From Hydnum rufescens UP504 (Eukaryota; Basidiomycota; Agaricomycetes; Cantharellales; Hydnaceae): a DNA stretch of 22,091 bases. The first letter of the stretch is position 1, and each line of letters starts with the position of its first letter. The position numbers were made by a program, and so were the translations under genes. The notes under the pieces were generated by a model that saw only the letters and a list, made by a program, of their open reading frames with translations, searched no databases and had not been told where the DNA came from. The stretch is from NCBI GenBank assembly GCA_014904985.1, contig MU129035.1, forward strand, positions 165,605 through 187,695, read 5' to 3'. Positions 6,674 through 15,277 of the stretch are shown here, piece after piece.

Positions 6674-8090
6674 TTGGACCCTAATGTTCAGATTGGCCCC
6701 ATGATCCCCATTCTTCATCCTCATTTCCATTTCGCAGACTGTAGCTGGATTCTCCCTCTGTTTCCTGCTTACAGCATCTATGTCCCCGACTATCATGACC
6801 TCCACCTTGACATCCTTCACACTTTGCACAACCACCTCCTTGTGGGCCACCCAGACATTCACAAAACCATCCAGCTCATCACACGGAAATACTACTGGCC
6901 AGGACTAACGAAAATGGTCAAGGCATATGTACAATCCTGCATCATATGTGCTCACACAAAATCCTCACACCACGCCACATATGGCCCCCTCAAATTCCTC
7001 TCCATTGCTGATCAACCCTGGAACTCGATCATGATGGACTTCATCACCAGACTCCCACCCTCCTCCTCATTCAACACCATCCTTGTTATTGTTGACCAAT
7101 TCACAAAGGATGGGTCTCTTCATCCCCACAGTCGCGACACTCCCCACAGAAGGACTCACCGACCTAGTCATCAATTGGGTCATATCCAAACATGATACAC
7201 CTACTGACATCGTCTCAGATCATGGCTCACTGTTCATTTCCAACTTCTGGAAATCGCTTGTGAAGAGGCTCAGCATCAAACTCAACCTCTCAACCACGTA
7301 TCACCCTGAGACCGATGGCCAAACCAAGCACCTGAACCAAATCCTCAAGCAGTACTTATGAATTTACATCGACTACCTGCAAGATGACTGGGTGCTACTT
7401 CCCCTCGCAGAGTTCGCATACAACAACACCGAGCACTCCACAACGAACATGACACCCTTCTTCGTGAATAAAGGCTTTCACCCCAACCTCAAGATCAATA
7501 TCGAAGCAGTGCCTTTGACTGAGGCCAACCAAGCTGTGCTCAACCTTCGCGACATACACAATTATGTTCGTGACCAACTCGCGATCACACGACAACAAAA
7601 TGCCCTCAATATCAGTGATCAAGTGTGGCTCAACATGTGCAATATCAAGACAAAGCAACCATTGAAGAAACTTGACCACAAGAAACTCGGTCCCTTCCCA
7701 GTCACCAAGAAAGTTTCAACTCATGCATATTGCCTTGGTCTTCCTTGTGCCATGAATCAAATCCACAACATCTTCCATGTGCGACTACTTGAGCCTGTTC
7801 ACCCCAATCCCTTCCCCAATTGCACCCAACCACCCCCCCCCCCCCCACCTGTCGAAATTGACGGCAAACTCAAATACAAAATTGCCGAAATCATCGACAG
7901 CAAGATTGATCATTGCTGTCATGGTAACAGCTTAGTCTATTGTGTATGATGGTCTGGCTATGAGCACACCAACGACAAGTTTAGCTGGCTCCCAGCAGCA
8001 GAACTCACCAATGCTCATGAAGCAGTAATGGACTTTCATTGTGCACACCCCAAAAAACCAGGACAAGAAGTACTCGACCTGGCAGTATAA
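6674..8090 (+). pseudogene. Ty3/gypsy chromovirus integrase and chromodomain (Pol C-terminus)
   Basis: The translation starts within Pol and contains, in order: the HHCC zinc-binding region (HNHLLVGHPDIHKTIQL ... SCIICAHTK); the integrase core with D in MMDFITRLP, D in IVSDHGSLF and E in HPETDGQTKHLNQ; and a GPF/Y-like segment (KKLGPFPVTKK, FHVRLLEP). It ends with a proline hinge, encoded over a C homopolymer (7832-7846), and a chromodomain (VEIDGKLKYKIAEIIDSKI ... WSGYEHTNDKFSWLPAAEL). Lesions are a one-base insertion at about 7108-7109, TGA at 7359-7361 and TGA at 7947-7949; both stops fall where relatives often have Arg. The frame ends with TAA at 8088-8090. Integrase inserts element cDNA and the chromodomain would target heterochromatin. 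The catalytic residues survive, but the frame is broken. Confidence 0.92.
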
Positions 8091-8129
8091 AAAAAAAATT
8101 GCAACAATCACGACATTGTGCTTTCATGA

Positions 8130-8285
8130 CCATTTCTCTCTTACCCTAACCATATCTCTCTCTCCATATCTTGCTACCTCTCTTCCTCTCTCCACATTTC
8201 TCTCTCTCTCTTCCTCCCTCCACATTTCTCTCTTGCCTTCAGCGTTTCTCTTCTTTTCCTTCTTTTTCCCTTTTCTTCCTTCTTA
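8130..8285 (+). repeat. CT-rich microsatellite-like tract
   Basis: Imperfect (CT)n/(TTCC)n sequence with CTCTCTCTC and CCACATTTCTCTC repeated (8189-8205, 8218-8234). It lies between the chromodomain stop and the convergent poly(A) palindrome. Confidence 0.75.
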
Positions 8286-8320
8286 ACCTCTGAACTTCAG
8301 TTTACTCTCAGACATCAGAA

Positions 8321-8340
8321 AATAAAATGAAAATTTTATT
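8321..8340. terminator. Palindromic bidirectional poly(A) signal
   Basis: AATAAAAT (8321-8328) and its complement ATTTTATT (8333-8340) place an AATAAA hexamer on both strands, between the plus-strand pol and the minus-strand antisense gene. Convergent termination is an inference from position and sequence. Confidence 0.45.
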
Positions 8341-8741
8341 ATTTTACTTGTCATCCTTCAAATTGTGCTGCTCCCTTGCGATCTCCCACCCCGCCTCGGC
8401 ATAAGCCATGACATCCCCCCATCGCTGTCACACACTGCGTGCAACACTTGCCCGCAACTTCACCATGGCCAAACCCCACTCCAACTCCCACACCCTCACC
8501 TCCTCCATCTCCACCACTGTGGACACCTCCGCAGCCACCCACCATGTGAGAACCATGCATTGTGCCAATTCAGGTGTTGGGTCATCAGCCCACATCTCCT
8601 CCATGCGTTTCAGGAGCAACTCGACCTGCAGGATCAAGTTGCCCACAGAAAGCTCAGGTGCCCCCCAGGTGCTCCCCCAGGCACCTCCTCCTCAGCCTCA
8701 TGAGAAGGTGAACCCCTTGACTCAGGTGATGCAACACATCA

Positions 8742-9456
8742 TCACCTGGAAGCCCATGAAGGCCCCTCATTGCCCTCAGCACCCTGCTTCAGGTGCCGAT
8801 GATTCACTGGCACCAAGGAGCACTTCTTGTTCTGCTTGGTGCATGCCTGACAGTGGAACCAGGGACTGGACACACAAAGGGGCTCTTCCCCCTTCTTGCC
8901 ACCCACCACCCACTGAGTGTGCACAGACATGCACCAATTGCACTAAAAAACCCACATCAGCAACATCGCAACTTCAGAAAAAAAATTTTGTTAACTCACC
9001 ATTGACAACCCCTCATCCTTGCCCAAAACCAAAGGCACATCTTTTGATGCACCCCTCAGCACCTCCACCACTGCTGCATGCTGAGCAACATCCTCGGCCT
9101 CATGCCACGCCTCAGCATCAAGACAATGCACCTCCTCTAACATGTGCACCGCTGCCTCCTCCAGGGCATGACAAATGCCCACATCATTCTCAATCCATTT
9201 GATGTGCAGACGCCAACCTGCAAGCTCCAACCCCATCTCAGGCATGAGAGGTGAAACCTCGGGCATCTGGCCCTGCAGATGTACCTGCTGCTTTATCACA
9301 AATCAGCACAACTTACAGAAAACAGAAAAAAGCTTTCATCACTCACCTCCCACTTCGCCAACTCAACCTTCATGGTTGTGCAACTGCCTCCTCAGTCTGG
9401 AGGATCTCCATAGCCACCTTCATCTTGATCAAAGAAAGGATAGCTTTGTCGGCCAT
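8742..9456 (-). pseudogene. Antisense spliced gene inside gypsy element, Cys-cluster protein
   Basis: On the minus strand an ATG at 9456 opens MADKAILSLIKMKVAMEILQ and continues to MKVELAKWE, with one base missing between them. GAG|GTGAGT (9346) to GCAGCAG (9285) gives a 62-nt intron. Exon 2 (9284-9000, exactly 95 codons) encodes an amphipathic, coiled-coil-like segment (CHALEEAAVHMLEEVHCL). ATG|GTGAGT (8999) to TTTTTTAG (8943) gives a 57-nt intron. Exon 3 (8942-8742) adds CNWC and FHCQACTKQNKKCSLVP, a CxxC plus CxxCx6C zinc-cluster-like pattern. Both introns are phase 0 and restore frame, which is strong evidence of a real gene. The coiled-coil-like frame VELLLKRMEEMWADD on the same strand (about 8640-8560) may be a decayed C-terminal part. 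Function is unknown; nucleic-acid binding is a guess from the cysteines. Confidence 0.68.
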
Positions 9457-9593
9457 ATCAATGATGATGGTACAGAATCAGAAGCAAGCGCGACAAACCT
9501 GCCCTTTATAGTAACCACCACGGCAACCGCCAAAACCACCAAAAACACCCACCTCATAAAACTCGAGTTACACACTTCAAGGGCTTTGCCCTC

Positions 9594-9603
9594 AAAGGGG
9601 GGG
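9594..9603 (+). promoter_or_regulatory. Polypurine tract of the gypsy element
   Basis: AAAGGGGGGG three bases before the LTR TGTTATG. This is the expected primer site for plus-strand cDNA synthesis and fixes the LTR 5' boundary. Confidence 0.8.
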
Positions 9604-9606
9604 TAC

Positions 9607-10059
9607 TGTTATGAGTTGTACTCATAACCTTGCTTACGTACGAATAACTAAGCCAATCGCGCCATCACATGACCTTCCCCCTTGCTGCCATTGTGCCTTC
9701 CTCTTTCAGCATTTCCTATTATATACATCCTTCCTTTATTCAACACCCCTTTATCCATAAACCCTTTTGATCTCTAATAGTATAAGTAGTTACTTGATGT
9801 ACACTCGCTCTTTAGAAGATCGAGAATATATTGTCAACCGATTGAATTCCCCTTTCACGATCTCAGTTATCACTTGTGACTCTCATCTTAAACCTTGCAT
9901 ATTAACTCTCAAGAAGCCAGTCTTCCTCGTACATACTCGTCTCTCGTGACTTATGTAATCCCTGCTTCACGACTCTCTCATCAATCACCTTAAGGGCATT
10001 TCCTTGTATTCAACTCGATTATGTAATTGTATCTTTCGCCTTGAGTACAACCCTTAACA
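9607..10059 (+). repeat. 3' LTR of the gypsy element (453 bp)
   Basis: It begins TGTTATGAGTTGTACTCATA (itself a short palindrome) and ends CCCTTAACA. It has the same start, end and internal blocks (AGTATAAGTAG/AGTATATAAGTAG, TAGAAGAT.GAGAATATAT, ATTATGTAAT) as the solo LTR at 10996-11390. The following five bases CATCA would be the target duplication, but the partner copy is outside the recognisable element. Confidence 0.85.
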
Positions 10060-10908
10060 CATCAATCTTTTCAATGGCAGGATGTGGACTGTACATACCC
10101 AGAAGCTCACTCAGCCCCTGTGCCTTTGTACCATGAATGCTGCAGCTGTTTACCCTTGAAGATGATATATGGCTTGAGGGTGAAACCATTGGCACTAATG
10201 CACTTGACTACAGTCACAAGCTCAAGGTTTGCATCACAAATATGATACTGTTCCCTTGAGTTCTGGCCAAAGAGGTATTTTCAATGGTGACCTTTGTGCC
10301 CACCACCTAACTGACATCCTTTCTCATCCATGTTGCAGACATTCTCCCAGGGGATATCATACTCCACCAGGATTGCCTTGAGTTTGCCAAAATAATCTTG
10401 GACAGTGGAATAGTTGAAACACCATGCATGCTTTGGGTCTAGAGCTGAAGATCAGCAGTACTGCAAGTCTTTCTTGTGGCATTGTAGAAACCATCCTAAC
10501 CACCCCTTTCCCAGAAAAATACCACAGATATCCTTAACAAAGGGCCCCACTGTATGGCAATCCAACAGCTGGGCAAGCAAGCCTAAGTGTGCAATCCACT
10601 CAAGCAGTGATGATCCCTGGTTGGCAAGAAGGAAAGTGTCTTATTTCCACATAATATTATAGTTTTACCTACTTGAGCAGGAGTCAAGAGCTGTTTTTAG
10701 CTGGTTTTTTTTAGGTCTGGATGCTCTGGACCTCACAAAACTGCCCAAAACCTGCCAAACTTCCAGTCAAGTTTCCTGATGTTGGAGGAATTTGGTGTGC
10801 ATTGGCAGCAGCAGTTATGTTAGAATGAATACCATCCTTCAGCTCAGCAAGAGCTTTTTGTATGTCATCTTCAGTATACCTTTGACCCTTATGCTTCCGT
10901 GGGGGCAT
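10060..10908 (-). pseudogene. pogo/Fot1-like transposase fragment
   Basis: From ATG at 10908 the minus strand reads MPPRKHKGQRYTEDDIQKAL ... ITAAANAHQIPP, a psq-type helix-turn-helix. It continues through stops with SLLEWIAHLGL, the CENP-B/Tc5-type second HTH, and LGWFLQCHKKDLQY. The start of a DDE_1 domain follows: YFGKLKAILVEYDIPWENV, NMDEKGCQLGGG (10317-10334 encode NMDEKG with the first catalytic Asp), ANLELVTVVKCISANG and LKPYIIFKGKQL. Several stops and frame breaks are present. The rest of the DDE domain is absent because the gypsy LTR ends at 10059, so the gypsy element apparently inserted into this pogo copy. Such transposases move pogo-like DNA elements by cut and paste; this one is dead. 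Confidence 0.88.
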
Positions 10909-10990
10909 GGCAATAGGCAGAGTTTAAAAAGTTGTTTATTTGCAGGGCACATGCCACCTGCTAAATCAGATCCAGATGCCAGTATTGTAT

Positions 10991-10995
10991 AGTGC
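10991..10995. repeat. Left 5-bp target duplication of solo LTR
   Basis: AGTGC immediately before TGTTACAAG; the same five bases follow the LTR at 11391-11395. Confidence 0.82.
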
Positions 10996-11390
10996 TGTTA
11001 CAAGTCATACTCATAACCTCATACATAAGCACATCACATGACCTCATGGCCTTGCTACATAAGTGCCACACATCCACCTGCACCTTCCTTAATAATCTCC
11101 TTACCAATCGTCCCTTGATCTTAGTATATAAGTAGCTACTGCTTGTACTCTAGCTCCTTAGAAGATTGAGAATATATGTCTCTGTGATTGTCTCTTCTCA
11201 CCAATCCTCCTCTTGTCTCAAGTCTCCCTGAGAATTCAGTTCCACTGCTTCATTCCTCTGTGTTCTCATCTTCCGCAACATTATGTAATCCTCACTCCAT
11301 GAGCCTCCTTGTCAATAATATTAAGGGACTCCTGTTCATCCTCAGCCTGATTACATAATCACCTCCCCAAGCCATGAACAACCCTTAACA
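10996..11390 (+). repeat. Solo LTR (395 bp), gypsy family
   Basis: It runs TGTTACAAGTCATACTCATA to CCCTTAACA and is a diverged relative of the LTR at 9607-10059 in the same orientation. A perfect 5-bp duplication AGTGC on both sides shows it inserted as a full element and then lost its interior by LTR-LTR recombination. A TATA-like AGTATATAAG lies at about 11133-11142. Confidence 0.86.
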
Positions 11391-11395
11391 AGTGC
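11391..11395. repeat. Right 5-bp target duplication of solo LTR
   Basis: AGTGC, identical to 10991-10995. The 350 bp that follow, to 11739, show no recognisable gene or repeat. Confidence 0.82.
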
Positions 11396-11739
11396 CTCAC
11401 TCATCCAGAACAACCCAAAGAGGGTGGAAATCAATGTAAGAGCTCCATAGGAACACACTATATAGATTTATGATAAATACAGGGCAGGGCATCCCCAAAA
11501 TATTTAAGAGGACAATTTTTAATGGTTCAGAATCATCAAATTGCACATGCAACACCAATTAAAAGTGATATAAAATGACAACATGCCCAATGAAATTGCA
11601 GTTTTTTTGTCACAGATCTTTGGCTATGGATGCCCTTCATCTACTCAAGAAGTTTGGGCCCTGTAGTGTGAGAATTGACGGAGGTAGAGAGCAAACCGCA
11701 ATTACCCAGTGGACAGAAGCAGAAACAAATAGTAACACC

Positions 11740-11747
11740 ATGCCACC
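11740..11747. repeat. Left 8-bp target duplication of the hAT element
   Basis: ATGCCACC directly before TAGTGATG; ATGCCGCC follows the right end at 15270-15277. The one difference (A/G) is what CpG decay would produce. Confidence 0.8.
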
Positions 11748-11771
11748 TAGTGATGCTGTGGACTCAGACTT
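11748..11771 (+). repeat. Left terminal inverted repeat, hAT element
   Basis: TAGTGATGCTGTGGACTCAG followed by ACTT; pairs with 15248-15269. Confidence 0.8.
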
Positions 11772-11774
11772 AAG

Positions 11775-11905
11775 TCAGTGTAAGTCCCAAGTGGATCCTT
11801 TTCAAGTCAAGTCAAGTCAAGCCCTTTGATTACAAATCTTTGGCTTGGACTTGGCTTCAAAGGAATTAGCTTGACTTGAAGTCAACTTGAGTCAAGACTT
11901 CTGTG
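11775..11905. repeat. Left subterminal AAGTC/GACTT repeats
   Basis: Repeated CAAGTC in direct orientation (four overlapping copies near 11800-11820), then GACTTG and CTTGACTTGAAGTC on the other strand. Comparable motifs lie inside the right end (15125-15250). Clustered short motifs near the ends are typical binding sites for hAT transposases. Confidence 0.6.
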
Positions 11906-12063
11906 ATTCATATGTACTAGATAGTAAGCTTAGTGAGAATGGTTTGAATTTGCTAGTGTGGGGCACAAGCTGCACAATGGGCCTGTTACCGACTCACAGT
12001 GGTAAATCATGGGGTAAAAAAATTGAATAGATCCTAATCCCATTTTTTTTTTAGCTTCCAACC

Positions 12064-15000
12064 ATGTCAAACCTGAAGTGATCAAGTAATGGCTCTCAAC
12101 CTGATGCTCAGAAGCGTGTAAGGCTTGCCATTGATCCTCAATTAATTACCCAGTACCTTCACTGTCACCTTTGAATTCAACAATTGGAATTGAAACAGAG
12201 ATGACTCAGAATGTGGCAGAGAACTCTGGTCTGTGTCCTCTGTCCCCCCTCTTCTGTGGACATCCTTACTAGAATCACCATTCAGGTAACTCACAAGAAA
12301 TATTGTTAGCAGTCCAACCTCAGACACCACTGCCAGCCCATGGCCAGGGCTCCCAACTTGGCATTCAGGCCTCACCTTCTAGCTGTCATCTATCAAAGAT
12401 CCCACAAAAGGGAACTGTGAAAACTTTGGACATTGACCACTTCTTTCTGTGATACAAATAACGGCATGGAGAAGCCTGAGGGGAAGCAGTATGTAAATCT
12501 TGCAGGTATGCATTATTTACCTCAGATCCAGGAGGAAATATGATAGTAAACAATGGACAGGACTCTCTATAAGGAGTCAAATGCAAAGAAACCTGATGAT
12601 GGATGTACCTGGGTATATGGGAATTCGAGTATGATGACACTCTGGAAGCATTTAGAAGCCTATCATTCAGAAGAATATCGTGAAGCATGTAGAATGCACA
12701 ATTGGGAAATTGCAATTGAATCAATTCGGAAGACTCACGAACAAGAAAAGGCTCATATGAATTCCCAAATCACGAAAGAGGAGTTCACCAAGGACAGATT
12801 TGTTGGTCGGCTCATTAGTTGGATCACCGCAGACAATCAGGTGTGTATTTGGAACTTCCCTAATGAGGCATGAGTTCAAATCATTCCTCTAGTCTCTAAA
12901 TGTGATCGAGTGTCCTGAGTTCCACACCCTTTTACTTTAGCTGAATGAGGATCTGGCTGACAGTGACATACCGAGGCATACAGCAGTCCGAAGTGTGATA
13001 TTTAAGAAATGGCTTGAAGAATTTAGTAGGCTGAAAAAAGATCTCACAGTAAGTCATATTTGTGAGTTCTCAAGTGTGCTCATTACTAGACTTGCTTGAT
13101 ACATTAGGGTTCCCTTGGGAAAATTTCATTCACAGCAGATATATGGTCAGATAGCCAACTTCACCTGTACTTGGCCATCACTGCACACTGGATACAATGC
13201 CACAAAGATCAGACACTAAAACTCCATGCCGACCTGATTGCTTTCCACTATATCCCCGGAAGTCATGACAGAAAATCTCTTTGTGACATTACAAAGTGTA
13301 TGCTTGAACGTGTCAATATCCTACATAAGGTGCATGCCAAACATGACTTCCTCCCCATGAGAGATGTCCCTTTTCCAGGGTCTTGAGACTGTTTAACTCA
13401 TCTAAAATAACTAACTAGATTGGGTGGTGGACACTCGACAATGCCAGTAACAACAACACATTTATGGCAGAGTTCAAAAAATCTTAAAAGCAGAGGGTAT
13501 TCAATTCTCAGCCGACAACAACAGGATTTGGTCAGTAAAATTTATTTGCTTCGCCTGTCTATTGTGCTAACAAGCAAAATATCCTCCTCTCAGATGTTTT
13601 GCCCATATAATCAATATCTCTGTTCAGCATGTGCTCACACACCTGAAGAAAGCTCCTCAGGGCGATATTTTGGGCCATCTGCGCACACTCATCCATGCCA
13701 TGAGAACATCAAATGACCGTCACATAGCTTTCCAAGAGACCATCAAAAAAGGCAATGAGGAGGGTGAATTTATTCCCCATGTGCCTGAACTCGAATTGCT
13801 TCGAGATGTTGATATGAGATGGGATTCACAATATGGGATGTTGCGTAGAGCGATACCAGCACAACCAGTAAGTTCAAGGGGAGGAGTTCATGATACACTA
13901 TCTCACTGATCTTCACCTTAGGCATTGGCAGCAATGTTTCAACAACACAAATATTGCGATCTCCAAACCAAGAACCTAACAAATGCTGAGTGGAAAATGG
14001 CAGAGAAAATATGTGAGATCTTAGCAGTATGCCTTCAACTGTCTTATTTTCAGTGACTGATTGCGAAACTTGTAGTACCCATGCTCAGTCCAGCAGTTGA
14101 TGTCCAGTGAGGCCACACCAATCCTCAGTGGTGCATTACCAGCTTTCCAGTCCCTTCAGAATTGGTGGCAGGACCATGCAATAGCAAACAAGGACATTTC
14201 AGAGTACGTATTTGAGGGTATGGAGTGGCTGAACACATACCATGAGAAGGCTGGCAAGACTCCCGCATATGTGGTCACAATGGGTGTGCTGTCTTTCATT
14301 CATATTTTCTTTCACTCATATTTGCTTCATCTTATATTAATGAGATTCATGCAGCTCTCAATCCGAATATCAAGTTATTGTTCATTACGAAGAGCTGGGA
14401 CCCGATAGAACAGGAGACAGCAGTAGAATGGATCAAAGAGGAGGCAAGTCATCCTGTGTCTCTCGGGTATGACTCTGACTCGAAATATTTATTTATCTAG
14501 CTCAGCAAGTATAGGGAGAAAACTCTGACTATGACTCTGCCCACAAGCTCAACAACTGCACTCTCTGAAAATGCATGCATTATGCTTGGCCTCATTGACA
14601 GTGATGATGAAGATGACGAAAGCACAAGTATCAATGATGAATATCTGGCATATATTTCAGCAAAGCATGCCCCCACTACAAAGCCCATACTTACATTCTG
14701 GCAGGTCCATTGTGTTTGGTTTCAATTTTTGAATGTTGGACAACGAATACTGATATTGAGATCATGTCCCTATAGGAGCATGAGCATATATATCCAACTT
14801 GGTTCTTTATGGCAATGGATTACTTACCAATTCAAGCCTCATCCGTCCCATGTGAGCGAGTATTCTCATCAAGCTCCGAGACCATGACAAAAAGGCGCAA
14901 CCACATCAAACCCGAGCTCATGGAAGCCTTACAAATGCTCAAGTTTATGCTCAAGAAGCAGCGGCTGAGCTTTACGGATAGCTGGGAGACTCCAATTGCT

Positions 15001-15105
15001 GACATGCGGGATGACAAGGATGACAAAATAAGTGTGCTTCAGGATATATTAGGGGCTCAAGGTTCGGAGTTGGACCAGATTCTGGAAAGACTGGGCGAAG
15101 AATAG
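12064..15105 (+). pseudogene. hAT transposase (BED finger, catalytic core, dimerisation domain), multi-exon
   Basis: The N-terminus is uncertain: ATG 12064 with early stops, and VCKSC (12489-12503) as the first half of a BED finger. From 12553 the parts are consistent: exon to 12840 (WVYGNSSMMTLWKHLEAYH, BED HxxxxH); 12893-13048; 13108-13329 (SFTADIWSDSQ, first catalytic Asp); 13419-13530 (WWTLDNASNN, second Asp); 13594-13867 (CFAHIINISVQ, DMRWDSQYGML); 13922-14026; 14076-14283; 14355-14443; 14501-14704; and 14776-15105 (YLPIQASSVPCERVFSSSSE, hAT dimerisation motif). All nine introns restore phase. Core lesions are TAG at 12938, a one-base deletion in the A run near 13473 and TGA across the 13530/13594 junction. 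That leaves about 660 codons, normal for the family, so it is a fairly recent relic. Confidence 0.88.
14444..14500 (+). other. Probable GC-AG intron in the hAT transposase
   Basis: GAG|GCAAGT (14444) to TTATCTAG (14500), 57 nt. Joining gives IKEE-LSKYREKT in phase. GCAAGT is the classic strong GC-type donor. It could instead be a GTAAGT donor changed by one base. Confidence 0.6.
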
Positions 15106-15247
15106 GGTTACACCCATATGTGTACATACAAAGACTCAAGTCCACTTAGAGTCTAAGTCGACTCCTAAATTGGAGTTGGACTTCGGAGATAAGTCTAGTC
15201 TCTCGGAAATCTCACGGAGTCGCCCGAAGTTGACTCTAAGTCAAGCG

Positions 15248-15269
15248 AAGCTGAGTCGCGGCATCATTA
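15248..15269 (-). repeat. Right terminal inverted repeat, hAT element
   Basis: AAGCTGAGTCGCGGCATCAT followed by TA; complement of the left end with three mismatches and two gaps. Confidence 0.8.
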
Positions 15270-15277
15270 ATGCCGCC
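15270..15277. repeat. Right 8-bp target duplication of the hAT element
   Basis: ATGCCGCC, differing from the left copy at one base. Confidence 0.8.

Larger units (their letters stand above)
6674..10059 (+). mobile_element. Ty3/gypsy element, 3' portion with 3' LTR
   Basis: The order is integrase-chromodomain (+), pyrimidine-rich spacer, antisense spliced gene (8742-9456, -), polypurine tract (AAAGGGGGGG, 9594-9603) and LTR (9607-10059, TG...CA). No 5' LTR, primer binding site or gag lies contiguous upstream. The left edge is therefore unknown and is set here at the start of the recognisable integrase. Confidence 0.8.
11748..15269 (+). mobile_element. hAT transposon with its own transposase gene, decayed
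   Basis: A 3522-bp element. The left end (11748-11771, TAGTGATGCTGTGGACTCAG) and the complement of the right end (15248-15269) match at 19 of 22 positions with two one-base gaps. Both fit the hAT end rule YARNG. 8-bp target duplications match at 7 of 8. Both ends contain many AAGTC/GACTT repeats (11775-11905; 15130-15245), presumed transposase-binding subterminal repeats. The interior encodes a BED-finger/hAT transposase in the same orientation. Confidence 0.86.

Noticed and set aside
160..8090. RNase H (160-520) and integrase (6674-8090) as one element split only by the 3.8-kb hAT insertion
   Set aside because: Even after removing 2006-5816, about 2.3 kb of unrelated sequence remains where ~0.3 kb is expected, so a single split element is not established.
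8408..9202. Plus-strand 264-codon frame
   Set aside because: It is antisense to the spliced Cys-cluster gene; its Pro/His/Ser-rich composition is what the complement of that coding region gives.
11740..15269. The hAT transposase at 12064-15105 as the mobiliser of the 3.8-kb element
   Set aside because: The terminal repeats (TAGTGATGC versus TAGGGTATTGC) and subterminal motifs (AAGTC versus CCCGCGGGG) differ, so a different transposase is expected.
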